DNA from: Cohnella kolymensis
GTDB lineage: Bacteria > Bacillota > Bacilli > Paenibacillales > Paenibacillaceae
Direction of reading: 5' to 3'
Assembly (NCBI RefSeq): GCF_000829465.1
Contig: NZ_JXAL01000026.1
Span: forward strand, 124,001-188,000
Length of the DNA stretch: 64,000 nt
Shown here: one piece after another, positions 8,386-18,479 of the stretch
How positions within the stretch are numbered: the stretch's first letter is position 1
Layout: each line of letters starts with the position of its first letter
Notes under the pieces: model-generated
The model's input: the letters and a program-made list of their open reading frames with translations, nothing else
The model's database searches: none
What the model was told of the DNA's origin: nothing
Translations under genes and position numbers: made by a program

Positions 8386-11091
8386 TTACTTCGCGATTTC
8401 TACTACTTTGCCGCGGAGCATGTAGAGCGAGACGGCGTCACCATTTTGCAGATTCGAGGTCGTTAATGCAGTCGTTCCCTGATGGATATATACGTCAGGG
8501 TGTAAAGCAAACGAGTAGTTGGTATCGGACATTTCATGCAGTACGTTCAATGTCCGCGCGGAATTGTCATAATACCATACCTCTTTGCGCAAGGCCGGCA
8601 CGATCTGGATCACGATGCGATCGTTCTCATCCTTGCGGATCTCCACACGGTCATCCGGCTGCACGGCAGTAAGCGAACCGAGAACAACATTGTCACGCAT
8701 GATCAACGGCGAAGATCCGGCCGTTTTCGTTACAATGGCGCCCGATGGAGTGAGGATGTCCAAGCTGGCGGCAGCGCTGTTGACGGAAGATACCCGTCCG
8801 TATACTACCGCTACCTTTTTAATAGTAACCGCCGTGTTGCCTTGCAGTGTCGCATTAATTAAAGATCCGGCAGTGATCGAACCCAAGCCGATGGCAGCCC
8901 CGTTATCATCCTGCAGCGTTACTCCGGATGCCACAGTCCATTCTTCTGTCGCACCGTCGCTCCTCTTGACGCGGAGTTTGCCGGCTGCCGTATCCACGGA
9001 TACCGCCTCAAACTGCACGTTCTTTTGTACCAGAACGGTTGCAGCCTGATCTTGAGCCGCGTTCAGAAGCACCGTCACTTGATCCCCGGCACGAATATCG
9101 GCGTAGGTTTCCGAATTTTGACCATAGATCTCCACCGCAGGCGTTTGGTATTGCAGCGTGATCACATTCCCTGCGGAAGGCATGATATTCAAAGTTTTTG
9201 AAGTCGTATTATTTTCAACAACTGTACCCGAATACTTGGCCACAATAGACACAACCACCGCATTTTCTCCGCTGAAGCTTACATTCAGCTTTTTACCTTT
9301 GACGGTGATCATTGGAAGAGCCGCTTCCGCAAGTAATGAAGTCCCGTTCAAATCATAGCGGACATTACTTCCAATGAAGAGGTTGCGAGCTTTGCCCGAC
9401 GCGTCAATGAGAGAGAGCGTCTTTGTATCCGCTACATAACCTGCTACAGTTGCGCCGTTCAGCGTTTGCACCGTACGGTTAGTCACCGTGATCATGTTCA
9501 CTTTGCCGTTAGCATCGAGCGTTAACGTCACGGCATCGTCTTTTTGCAGATCGTCAATCGTCGCGTCGTTCAAGCCTTGAATTTTCACCGCAGCATTGTC
9601 GGCCAAATACTCGGCCTGGAGTTTGTCATTTACCGTGAACTGTATGGTTTTATCCGCCTTGCTGACAGTGACCAGCTTGCCTGAAATCGCCTGCTGCCCG
9701 GACTTGGTGATGACGATGCTTGTAACCAAGCCTGTCTTCACCTCGTACGTGATCGCATCGCCCGCCTTAAGCTGGTCCAGCGCCAAATTCGCACCGTTCT
9801 GCTTAATCGTCGCATTGGCGGATACCGTCAGGTTTTCCGTTGCGCCCGTTACAGAATCCTTCAGCTGCAGACTGCGGGAAACGGCGTTCCAGGCGGCAAC
9901 GGTGCCGCTGCCCGTTTTGTTGAGCACCGATTGTTTGACGTTGACAGCAACAACTCTGCCCTCTGTGCGGACGGTATCCACCATTACCTTCACATCCACA
10001 TTGATCGGAAGGTCCTTCAGAGCAATGGACCGGCCATTGGAATCCGTTACAACCGGCGGATGCTCGGGGTCATAGGTAAAGGGCTTGTAATCTTCACCGA
10101 TCAAGACAGTCAATCGGTTCAGAGATTCCGACACTCTTGTGAGCGTACCTTCGTGGACGTTGACTTTAGGCTTGTCACTCGTCTGCTCGACATAACCGAT
10201 GCTGCCGTCGCCATTGCTGATCAGAGTCGCTTCGGCATACTGCTTCAATCCGGTCAGGGATGAAAGGTTGTCGGAATCGAAACGGTAGATTGAGGTGTCA
10301 GGCGTAATCGTGTAGTCACGAATCGAACCGTCCCCATGAAGCACACTCAATTGGCCGGTGGAGATGGACAGGAGAACACCGTTCACTTGGCCGGCATAGG
10401 CCACCGGAAGCTGTGACTCGGCACGACTGAACAGAGTGGACGCCGTAGCACGGGTAACGGCAGCCTTCGGATCGAAATTCCCGGCAGTCACCCCTTTTAC
10501 CAGGCCTGCGGCAACCGCAGCGTTGATATAGCCGACCAGCTTGGCGTCTATCTTGGCATGATCGTTGAAGGATGCCTCGTCCGCAGCCATTGCTTTCGCA
10601 TCGGCCTCTTTGCCGACCGCACGCACCAGCAGACGCGTGATCCACTCCCGGCTGGCCGGGCTTCTTCCCCACGCCTGCCCTTTCTCTTTGCCGGCAAGCG
10701 CGACTTCTTCTTCCAAGAGCAGAAGCTTCTTTTGGAAAGCGAGATTTAAATATTTCTTGTAATCCTCTTTAATTTGCAATGAGCTTGGAAGAACGATGAC
10801 CTGAGACGAATTCACCTGATCGTCAATGCCCATAAAACGAAGGGCGATAATGACGGCTTCCTCGCGGCTCACCGCGTTATTCGGATTAAACTTGCCGCCC
10901 GTTCCGCCCTTGAGGATTCCTTGTAAAGCCAGCTTGCTGATGTGCTTTTCCGCCCAGTGGCCGGCTTTAACATCGCTGAAAGGTGCAGCAGCGGCAGCTG
11001 CATCAGCTGTTGTCCATACCGTGCCGGTCCAAATTACGGAAGCTAGAGCCGCACCGGAAACCCATTTCTTCATATGTACATTCATTGACAT
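8386..11091 (-). CDS. S-layer-homology surface protein
   Basis: A secreted cell-wall-associated protein of 901 residues. It opens with a signal peptide (lysine-tryptophan, hydrophobic stretch, cut after ADA). SLH-type repeats follow in roughly the first 220 residues: FSDVKAGHWAEKHI with a conserved GILKGGTGGKFNPNNAVSRE block, and later a second FDPKAAVTRA element. The rest is a long run of beta-rich repeats (many VTV, ITVTNRT and AGDQVTVLL-like strands) with no catalytic motif I recognise. SLH domains bind pyruvylated secondary wall polymer, so it probably decorates the cell surface. ATG at 11091 is preferred because GGAGA sits five bases upstream; an ATG at 11115 lacks one. It follows the amidase gene by 57 bases and may share its transcript. 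Confidence 0.88.
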   Translation of the reverse strand: MSMNVHMKKWVSGAALASVIWTGTVWTTADAAAAAAPFSDVKAGHWAEKHISKLALQGILKGGTGGKFNPNNAVSREEAVIIALRFMGIDDQVNSSQVIVLPSSLQIKEDYKKYLNLAFQKKLLLLEEEVALAGKEKGQAWGRSPASREWITRLLVRAVGKEADAKAMAADEASFNDHAKIDAKLVGYINAAVAAGLVKGVTAGNFDPKAAVTRATASTLFSRAESQLPVAYAGQVNGVLLSISTGQLSVLHGDGSIRDYTITPDTSIYRFDSDNLSSLTGLKQYAEATLISNGDGSIGYVEQTSDKPKVNVHEGTLTRVSESLNRLTVLIGEDYKPFTYDPEHPPVVTDSNGRSIALKDLPINVDVKVMVDTVRTEGRVVAVNVKQSVLNKTGSGTVAAWNAVSRSLQLKDSVTGATENLTVSANATIKQNGANLALDQLKAGDAITYEVKTGLVTSIVITKSGQQAISGKLVTVSKADKTIQFTVNDKLQAEYLADNAAVKIQGLNDATIDDLQKDDAVTLTLDANGKVNMITVTNRTVQTLNGATVAGYVADTKTLSLIDASGKARNLFIGSNVRYDLNGTSLLAEAALPMITVKGKKLNVSFSGENAVVVSIVAKYSGTVVENNTTSKTLNIMPSAGNVITLQYQTPAVEIYGQNSETYADIRAGDQVTVLLNAAQDQAATVLVQKNVQFEAVSVDTAAGKLRVKRSDGATEEWTVASGVTLQDDNGAAIGLGSITAGSLINATLQGNTAVTIKKVAVVYGRVSSVNSAAASLDILTPSGAIVTKTAGSSPLIMRDNVVLGSLTAVQPDDRVEIRKDENDRIVIQIVPALRKEVWYYDNSARTLNVLHEMSDTNYSFALHPDVYIHQGTTALTTSNLQNGDAVSLYMLRGKVVEIAK

Positions 11092-11116
11092 ACTGTCTCC
11101 TCTCCCTTTATACACA

Positions 11117-11146
11117 CAGGCCGGCCCCCCGAAAGAGGGCCGGTCG
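11117..11146 (-). other. GC-rich hairpin between amidase and S-layer genes
   Basis: On the minus strand CCGGCCC and GGGCCGG pair across a nine-base loop in the 57-base gap between the two genes. No U-tract follows, so it is not a standard terminator. It could lower read-through or stabilise a processed mRNA end, giving the two genes different expression levels. The function is inference. Confidence 0.4.
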
Positions 11147-11148
11147 AC

Positions 11149-12675
11149 TTACGACAATTTCAATTGTTGTTTGATTCCGTTGGCAATGGCAGCGGCGACA
11201 CGATCCTGTAAAGCTGCGGTCCATAATCGCGGTTCATCGACCTTGTTGGACAAATAGCCGGCTTCAAGCAAAATGGCGGGCATCGTCGTGTACTTGATCA
11301 CTTTGAACCCGGCTTGACGGACGCCGTTATCTTTCAGTCCCGTTGCTTGTACCATGAGCGAGTGCATCAGCTTTGCGAAGCTGAGGCTGTTCGCCCTTGT
11401 ATAGTAAGTTTCGGTCCCGTTAGTCGAAGCATAGTAGCTGTTGGCATGAACCGAGATGAACAAATCGGCGCCGATAGAATTTGCGAGATTCACCCGATCA
11501 TCGAGCGAAGGATATGTATCGCCGCTTCGGGTAAGTACAAGCTTGATTCGATCATCGTTTGCAAGCAGAGCTTGCACCTTACGTACAATGATCAGGTTGA
11601 ACTCCTTCTCCCAATGTCCGCTGATACCTCTGGCACCCGGGTCCGATCCGCCGTGGCCGGCGTCAAGAACGACCGTAAACAGCGATTTGTCCGGTACCGG
11701 CTGTTTCAGCTCAATTCTCAATTCACCTGTCGTCGTATTGTTGAGAATCGTGTAATCCCAAGGTTGATTCAAATCCAATACAAACCGCAAGGTTCTCGGA
11801 TTATCCGCGTAGAGAGAGTACCGCACTTTGGTGAGAGCGGGATGATCGCTGACGAGCAGTTCACCCTGTTTGCCCAAGGCGGGATCCGCCGGCAAAGCAG
11901 GCAGGAAATTCGTGTTGAAATCCGCACTTGGCAGATCGACGACTACCCTTTTTGGAAAATCGAGCGACGTGACGGACGGAGTGACAAGTCCGTCATATTT
12001 CAGCACGACTGCTTCCGGCTCATATCGTACTTCTTGAATATGTCCGGCTACCTGCGGAGGTACCGAAGGCAGAACGGGTCCGGGATCGGTCGGCTTGTCC
12101 GGCAAGTTGCCGATCATGCCGTCTTCCGGCGGAACGGTGTCATCGGAACCGTTGCCTTGTCCGCCCGGCAGGTTCCCGATCATGCCGCCTTCAGGAGGCT
12201 TGGTATCGGAAACATCCGTGTTGCCTGGATTCGTATTACCGGACGAATAGACGAATGCCGCTTTGATCCGGTTATCCCACATGACCTGAATGTCGAGCGA
12301 ATCCCCCAAAAACCGGAGAGGAATGAGAACGTTGTTCGATTTAATTTGCGGCGAGATACCCATCGTTTGGGCGCTGCCGTCGACGTAAGCTGTGGCTTTG
12401 TTCAGTGTCATCCGAACTTCTGTGGAGTCGTCCGACACCGTAACCTGCTTCTTCTTATTGTCGTAATTCACCGTGTAACCCATGTTTTCCGTAACGATCC
12501 GAACAGGCACCATCACAAAGTTGTCAATGATTACCGGCGGAACTTTAGGCTGCAGGGTTTTGCCGTCCAGAATGAGTTTTGGCTTCAGCTGAACAGTTGT
12601 TGCGGCATGAGCCATACCCGTACTCAGGAACAGCATGACGATGGCGACGAACAACAAGGACGTCCACTTCTTCAT
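11149..12675 (-). CDS. Secreted N-acetylmuramoyl-L-alanine amidase with AMIN domain
   Basis: Peptidoglycan hydrolase that cuts the bond between muramic acid and the stem peptide. The 508-residue protein has a signal peptide ending at AHA. A copper-amine-oxidase-N-like domain (roughly residues 30-140, with VMVPVRIVTENMG and LIPLRFLGDSL blocks) follows, then a proline-rich linker, an AMIN targeting domain (about 213-325), and a C-terminal Amidase_3 zinc domain. That last domain shows the zinc ligands in DAGHGGSDPGA, SVHANS, and the catalytic ILLEAGYLSN. The linker carries the motif GMIGNLP twice, 25 residues apart. The start is supported by GAGGTG just upstream. Co-orientation with the S-layer gene points to envelope maintenance or cell separation. 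Confidence 0.93.
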   Translation of the reverse strand: MKKWTSLLFVAIVMLFLSTGMAHAATTVQLKPKLILDGKTLQPKVPPVIIDNFVMVPVRIVTENMGYTVNYDNKKKQVTVSDDSTEVRMTLNKATAYVDGSAQTMGISPQIKSNNVLIPLRFLGDSLDIQVMWDNRIKAAFVYSSGNTNPGNTDVSDTKPPEGGMIGNLPGGQGNGSDDTVPPEDGMIGNLPDKPTDPGPVLPSVPPQVAGHIQEVRYEPEAVVLKYDGLVTPSVTSLDFPKRVVVDLPSADFNTNFLPALPADPALGKQGELLVSDHPALTKVRYSLYADNPRTLRFVLDLNQPWDYTILNNTTTGELRIELKQPVPDKSLFTVVLDAGHGGSDPGARGISGHWEKEFNLIIVRKVQALLANDDRIKLVLTRSGDTYPSLDDRVNLANSIGADLFISVHANSYYASTNGTETYYTRANSLSFAKLMHSLMVQATGLKDNGVRQAGFKVIKYTTMPAILLEAGYLSNKVDEPRLWTAALQDRVAAAIANGIKQQLKLS

Positions 12676-12786
12676 GCTTCACCTCGGTGTGAAAATAGAT
12701 TTGCGACCGTACCGAATGGGTATAAACCTTCGGCTTGTCCACGAATCATTAGACGACCTGCTCTATTAAAAGTTGCGAGAGTGAGG

Positions 12787-12838
12787 AAAAAAAAGGTCTT
12801 TTGTCCCGAATTTTGCCGATTCGAGGACAAAAGACCTG
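12787..12838 (-). terminator. Terminator of the leuCD operon
   Basis: AGGTCTTTTGTCC and GGACAAAAGACCT form a perfect 13-bp stem. On the minus strand it is followed by eight T residues. It lies about 30 bases beyond the leuD stop codon. Confidence 0.93.
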
Positions 12839-12867
12839 TTTAATAGATTTGTTAGGCATTTTTCGAG

Positions 12868-13470
12868 TTATGCGCTGGCTTCGGATGCACGTTTGGCTTC
12901 ATACGCCGAAATCGCGTCCTCATGCTGAAGGGTGAGACCGATATCGTCCAGCCCCTGCAGCAGGAATTGACGGCGGTGCTCATCGAGATCGAATGCGATG
13001 CGCAGACCTTTGTCATCCGTCACGACTTTTTGCTCAAGATCGATATTCAGCGTGTATCCCTCTTGCGCTTCGGTCCGCCGGAACAACTCGTCAACCTGCT
13101 CTTCGCTCAGCTGAATGGGAAGAATGCCGTTCTTGAAACAGTTGTTATAGAATATGTCGGCGAAAGAAGGAGCGATGACACAGCGGAAGCCGTAATCGAG
13201 AATCGCCCATGGCGCATGCTCGCGGGAAGAACCGCAGCCGAAATTGGCGCGGGAAATGAGCACGGACGCACCTTGGTAGCGAGGTTTATTGAGGTTGAAC
13301 TCGGGAATGACATTCCCCTGCTCATCCCATCTCCACTCAAAGAACAGAAATTGGCCGAAGCCGCTTCTTTCAATCCGTTTCAGAAATTGTTTTGGAATAA
13401 TTGCGTCCGTATCGACATTGACCCGATCGACCGGGGCAACGAGACCCGTCATTTTAGTAAAAGGTTGCAT
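12868..13470 (-). CDS. leuD: 3-isopropylmalate dehydratase small subunit
   Basis: Small (swivel) subunit of isopropylmalate isomerase, which turns 2-isopropylmalate into 3-isopropylmalate in leucine synthesis. The 200-residue length is normal. The hallmark [11 protein letters not shown] and the N-terminal [16 protein letters not shown] segment are present. It sits 16 bases after leuC and is followed by a strong terminator, so leuC and leuD form a two-gene operon; leuA and leuB are not nearby. The active enzyme is a LeuC-LeuD heterodimer in the cytoplasm. Confidence 0.97.
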   Translation of the reverse strand: MQPFTKMTGLVAPVDRVNVDTDAIIPKQFLKRIERSGFGQFLFFEWRWDEQGNVIPEFNLNKPRYQGASVLISRANFGCGSSREHAPWAILDYGFRCVIAPSFADIFYNNCFKNGILPIQLSEEQVDELFRRTEAQEGYTLNIDLEQKVVTDDKGLRIAFDLDEHRRQFLLQGLDDIGLTLQHEDAISAYEAKRASEASA

Positions 13471-13486
13471 TGTCGTTTCTCCTCCC

Positions 13487-14909
<1,423 letters not shown>

Positions 14910-14976
14910 ATGTTTATTCACCCCAATAAATTGTTTAGCTTGAATAAGCATAGCATTTGTTCTTTCATTGATCCAA

Positions 14977-15017
14977 GATATAATATCTATAAGGTTAATA
15001 GTTCAAAACTATAGTTA
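14977..15017. promoter_or_regulatory. Divergent leuC / lysR control region with T-N11-A box
   Basis: ATAGTTCAAAACTAT at 14998-15012 is a perfect 6-bp inverted repeat with a 3-base centre. It fits the T-N11-A pattern of LysR-type operators. Next to it are GATAT-A-ATATC (14977-14987) and AACTATAGTT (15008-15017). On the minus strand TTGAAC (15001-15006), a 17-base spacer and TTATAT (14978-14983) form a plausible leuC promoter, so the operator overlaps its -35. On the plus strand TATAAT at 14979-14984 could serve lysR. Confidence 0.6.
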
Positions 15018-15031
15018 AAAGGGGGATATGC

Positions 15032-15934
15032 ATGGAATTCCGTCAGCTGCAATATGCGATCCAAATCGCATCAGAGCGCAACTTCTCCCGGGCAGCCGAG
15101 AAGCTTCATATTGCTCAGCCGTCGCTCAGTCAACAGATTTCCAAGATCGAAAAGGAGCTGGGTGTGCTGTTGTTCAAGCGCAGCACGAACTCGGTGGAAC
15201 TGACATATGCGGGTTCGGTTTTCGTCGAAAAAGCTCAGCAGATCGTGGACATGACGGAACAGCTGCGCCGCGAGATGGAGGATATCGCAGATATGCGCAA
15301 AGGGCGGCTCGTCGTCGGCAGCTTGCCGATTACCGGAACCCACGTTCTGCCTCATGTGCTTCCGGTGTTCCGCGAGGCGTATCCGGACATCGAGGTCGTG
15401 CTGATCGAAGAGTCAACCAAAATATTGGAGCAGCTGACGGCAAGCGGAGGCACCGATGTCAGCCTGCTTTCTCTCCCGCTCGTTGAACCGTCTCTTGCAT
15501 ACCTGCCTGTTATAGAAGAAGAGATTTGTCTGGCCGTTCCTCCGGATCACCGTTTGGCGCAGCGCGTCGCGGGGGCACACATTTCCATTGCCGAGCTTAA
15601 GGATGAACCTTTTGTTCTGTTAAAAAAAGGGCAAGGCTTCCGTGCCATCGCGCACGATCTGTGCAAATCCGCGGGCTTTGAGCCCAATGTTGTGTTCGAG
15701 AGCGGCAACATCGATACGGTGCAATCGCTGGTTGCTGCAGGGATGGGTATCGCATTCGTTCCGAAAATGATCACCCGCACAGATTGGCATGGCCGGGCGC
15801 CGGTCTATTTGACCATGGAGGGCCGGCCGACAAGAACGCTCGTCATCGCTTATCGCAAAGGGCGCTATCTTTCCAATGCCGCGGAAGCTTTTATTTCCAC
15901 TTTCCGCAGCATCATGAATCAGATCGGGAGTTAA
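15032..15934 (+). CDS. LysR-family transcriptional regulator
   Basis: A 300-residue DNA-binding regulator. Residues 1-60 hold the winged helix-turn-helix (AAEKLHIAQPSLSQQISKIEKELGVLLFKR). A periplasmic-binding-like co-inducer domain follows. It is transcribed away from leuCD from a shared region that carries T-N11-A boxes, and such divergent pairs are usually regulator and target. That makes leuCD its likely target, possibly with an acid intermediate as ligand, but this is inference. The start at 15032 follows GGGGGAT by a few bases. It resembles the CitR/CysL/AlsR class in general; I cannot assign an ortholog. Confidence 0.9.
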   Translation: MEFRQLQYAIQIASERNFSRAAEKLHIAQPSLSQQISKIEKELGVLLFKRSTNSVELTYAGSVFVEKAQQIVDMTEQLRREMEDIADMRKGRLVVGSLPITGTHVLPHVLPVFREAYPDIEVVLIEESTKILEQLTASGGTDVSLLSLPLVEPSLAYLPVIEEEICLAVPPDHRLAQRVAGAHISIAELKDEPFVLLKKGQGFRAIAHDLCKSAGFEPNVVFESGNIDTVQSLVAAGMGIAFVPKMITRTDWHGRAPVYLTMEGRPTRTLVIAYRKGRYLSNAAEAFISTFRSIMNQIGS

Positions 15935-16002
15935 CAATACGCGCAATATTATTCTTTCGGCGAACGAATTGAAAGACGAAGAAATCGTCTTACGTCCTCT
16001 AT

Positions 16003-16797
16003 TTAATACAAAGTCGGTCTGCGGTCGGCAAAAACCGGGATGCGCCCTCTTACTTCGTCAACCAAATCCAGATCGATTTCAGCGGTAACAATGGTCTCCT
16101 CTTCTCCCGCTTCCGCCACCACCTCGCCCCATGGATCGATGATCATCGAATGACCGAAAAAGCTTGTTCCGCCGCTGTCGCCTACCGTGTTGCAGGAAAC
16201 GACGTACATCTGGTTTTCTATCGCGCGCGCCTGCAGAAGAGTGCGCCAATGATGCAGGCGCGGATGCGGCCATTCTGCGGGAACGAACAATATTTTGGCC
16301 CCTTCTAAAGCGAGCTTGCGCGCCAGCTCCGGAAAACGGATATCGTAGCAGATCATGACGGCGGCAGGTATGTCACCCAGCCGAAACCGGCCCGCTGCTT
16401 CGCCGGCTTGCAGGTGAAGATGTTCGTTCATGAGCTGGAACAGATGGATTTTGGAGTACTCCCCTATTTCAGCACCCGTCTCATCGAATATATGGACCGT
16501 ATTCGTAACGGCTTCCCCGCGGCGCTCCGCAATGGAGCCTGCCAGTACACGAACCTGGTTCCGGCGGCAGAATCCGGACACGATTTCTCTTGTTCGCTGT
16601 CCCTCTGCATCCGCTAAATTTTGAATCTGTTCCAAAGCATATCCTGTATTCCACATTTCGGGCAGCAGGATTAAATCCGGCTTTGGCTGCAAGGCTGCCG
16701 CCTCTTCGAGCTTCGCCTGCATTTTGTTGAAATTCGCGGCAGGGCTGCCCGCTACTATATTCATCTGAACTAACGCCAAGCGCAATTTCGTCGACAC
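16003..16797 (-). CDS. mtnU: Nitrilase-superfamily omega-amidase of methionine salvage
   Basis: A 264-residue carbon-nitrogen hydrolase. The Glu-Lys-Cys triad is visible in LLPEMWNTGY, EYSKIHLF and VMICYDIRFPE. The YkrU/MtnU group hydrolyses the 2-oxo acid amide left after glutamine-dependent transamination, which pulls the last step of methionine salvage forward. It is divergent from an MtnE-type aminotransferase, which supports this role over other nitrilase-type substrates. The start follows a GGGAGAGGATTC stretch. An 80-base gap after lysR carries no clear signal. Confidence 0.85.
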   Translation of the reverse strand: MSTKLRLALVQMNIVAGSPAANFNKMQAKLEEAAALQPKPDLILLPEMWNTGYALEQIQNLADAEGQRTREIVSGFCRRNQVRVLAGSIAERRGEAVTNTVHIFDETGAEIGEYSKIHLFQLMNEHLHLQAGEAAGRFRLGDIPAAVMICYDIRFPELARKLALEGAKILFVPAEWPHPRLHHWRTLLQARAIENQMYVVSCNTVGDSGGTSFFGHSMIIDPWGEVVAEAGEEETIVTAEIDLDLVDEVRGRIPVFADRRPTLY

Positions 16798-16950
16798 ATG
16801 AATCCTCTCCCGTTTCCTCTATTAATCTCATCGTACTTGATTGTTTCTGCTGCGGCAACATCGGAGCAGAACGCTATTCCGTTGCCGACTCCCGCCCATT
16901 GTGCTACATTCATCCTATCCTATCTATGACGGAGCGTGAAACAAACTGCC

Positions 16951-18125
16951 ATGTCTATCAACATAACTCCTGCTGCGCGGCTCCAGATGCTGCCGGAGCA
17001 GTTTTTCGCCGCCTTGGCGGGTAAAGCGAATGCGAGGGCCGCGACCGGCCGCGATGTGATCAATCTCGGGCAAGGCAATCCGGATTTGCCGACTCCCGCA
17101 TCTATAGTGGATACATTAAAGCAAGCCGCCGAGAATCCTAAATACCACAAATATCCGCCTTCCGGGGATTTCCGTTCCTTAAAGAAGCGATTGTTCAGCG
17201 TTATAAAGAGGATTATGGCGTAACGCTTAATCCGGAGACTGAAGTGGCCGTTCTCTTCGGCGGCAAAACAGGGCTGGTGGAACTGAGTCAATGCCTGCTT
17301 AATCCCGGCGACGTGTGTCTCGTTCCCGATCCGGGTTATCCCGATTATTGGTCGGGCGTGGCGCTTGCAGGCGCTGAAATGGCATTCATGCCGCTAACGG
17401 CTGAAAACGGATTTCTGCCCGATTACTCGTCATTGAATGAACAACAGCTTAATAAAGCCAAGCTGATGTTCCTCAATTACCCTAACAACCCGACCGCTGC
17501 CACGGCGACACGGGAATTTTATCGAGATACGGTTCATTTTGCCGAACGCAACGGCATCGTCGTCGCAAGCGATTTCGCTTACGGAGCGATCGGGTTCGAC
17601 GGCAAGCATCCCGTCAGCTTCCTGGAAACTCCGGGCGCCAAGGAAGTCGGCATTGAATTCTATACGATGTCCAAAACCTATAACATGGCCGGATGGCGGG
17701 TGGGATTCGCCTTGGGCAATCCGCAAGTCATCGAGCTCATTAACCTGATCCAGGATCATATGTATTGCAGCCTTTTCGGCGGCATTCAAGAAGCGGCCGC
17801 AGCGGCTCTCACCGGTTCGCAGGAATCGGTTCGCCGGCTTGTCGCCACCTACGGGAGAAGACGGGATGCCTTGTTCTCCGTTTTGGACGATATCGGCTGG
17901 CAGGCGGCGAAGCCTTCCGGTTCCTTCTTCTGCTGGCTTCCGGTGCCAAAGGGACATACCTCCGTATCATTCGCCGACCTGCTTCTGGACCAAGCCGATG
18001 TGGTTGTCGCTCCCGGTTCCGGCTTCGGAGCTCACGGGGAAGGCTATGTGCGTTTGGGCCTTCTTGCGGATGAGGATCGTCTGCGCGAAGCAGCCGAAAG
18101 AATAGGCCGGTTGAAGCTGTTCTAA
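16951..18125 (+). CDS. mtnE: Methionine-salvage aminotransferase with a one-base frameshift
   Basis: Class I PLP aminotransferase, about 391 residues after repair. It converts 2-oxo-4-methylthiobutanoate to methionine. The N-terminal part ends INLGQGNPDLPTP and YHKYPP. The frame then breaks at 17158-17162, where a run of T appears one base short. The other frame gives the continuation GFPFLKEAIVQRYKEDYG and the remaining 293 residues, with the PLP lysine in TMSKTYNMAGWRVGF. The start is uncertain: ATG at 16951 and GTG at 16936 share one GGAG at 16931, and neither spacing is ideal. Being divergent from mtnU and upstream of mtnWXB supports the mtnE assignment over other aminotransferases. Confidence 0.85.
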
Positions 18126-18149
18126 GCTTGTCCGTGCAGCCTCGCGTTC

Positions 18150-18455
18150 CTTTACAAGCCGTATGCCGCATGGTATTCTTAGGATAATTCTGCGCCGGTG
18201 CGAACCCGGTGCATCCATATGAACGCTGTGACGGGAAACGAAGCGATACGGGACACGATCAGAGAGTAAATTTCCAGGCTGAGAAAATTTACCTTGTCCC
18301 CGCTTCCCCCACCCCCGAGCGGCCGGCGATGAGCCGGACAGTACCTGCTGTTATCAGGTTCATGAGTGGACGGCAAGCCGATCAGGCTGTGCGCGTCAAT
18401 GAAGGTGGTACCGCGGAAGCTATACTTTCGTCCTTTGTGAGGGCGAAAGTTTTTT
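18150..18455 (+). promoter_or_regulatory. T-box riboswitch controlling proBAC, with terminator
   Basis: The leader has the T-box core AAGGTGGTACCGCGG at about 18402-18416 and the stem I distal-loop motif GGTGCGAACC at 18197-18206. It has a long paired element (GAAGCG/CGCTTC and GGGACA/TGTCCC, 18240-18306) enclosing a GTAAATTT/AAATTTAC hairpin. The terminator is ACTTTCGTCC with GGGCGAAAGT and TTTTTT (18424-18455). Uncharged tRNA would favour the antiterminator and turn on the genes. The tRNA is taken to be tRNA-Pro from the downstream proBAC genes; I could not place the specifier codon with confidence. Confidence 0.93.
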
Positions 18456-18479
18456 ATTTGTCGGAAAGGAGTTGTTTAT

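Noticed and set aside
11314-12843. Long open frame (509 codons) on the plus strand
   Set aside because: It lies entirely opposite the amidase gene, has no recognisable domain, and is rich in Arg/His as expected of an antisense shadow. The minus-strand gene has clear catalytic motifs.
16798-16950. Possible S-box (SAM riboswitch) between mtnU and mtnE
   Set aside because: The conserved S-box segments were not seen; only a weak TTGCCG-N17-TACATT promoter candidate is present.
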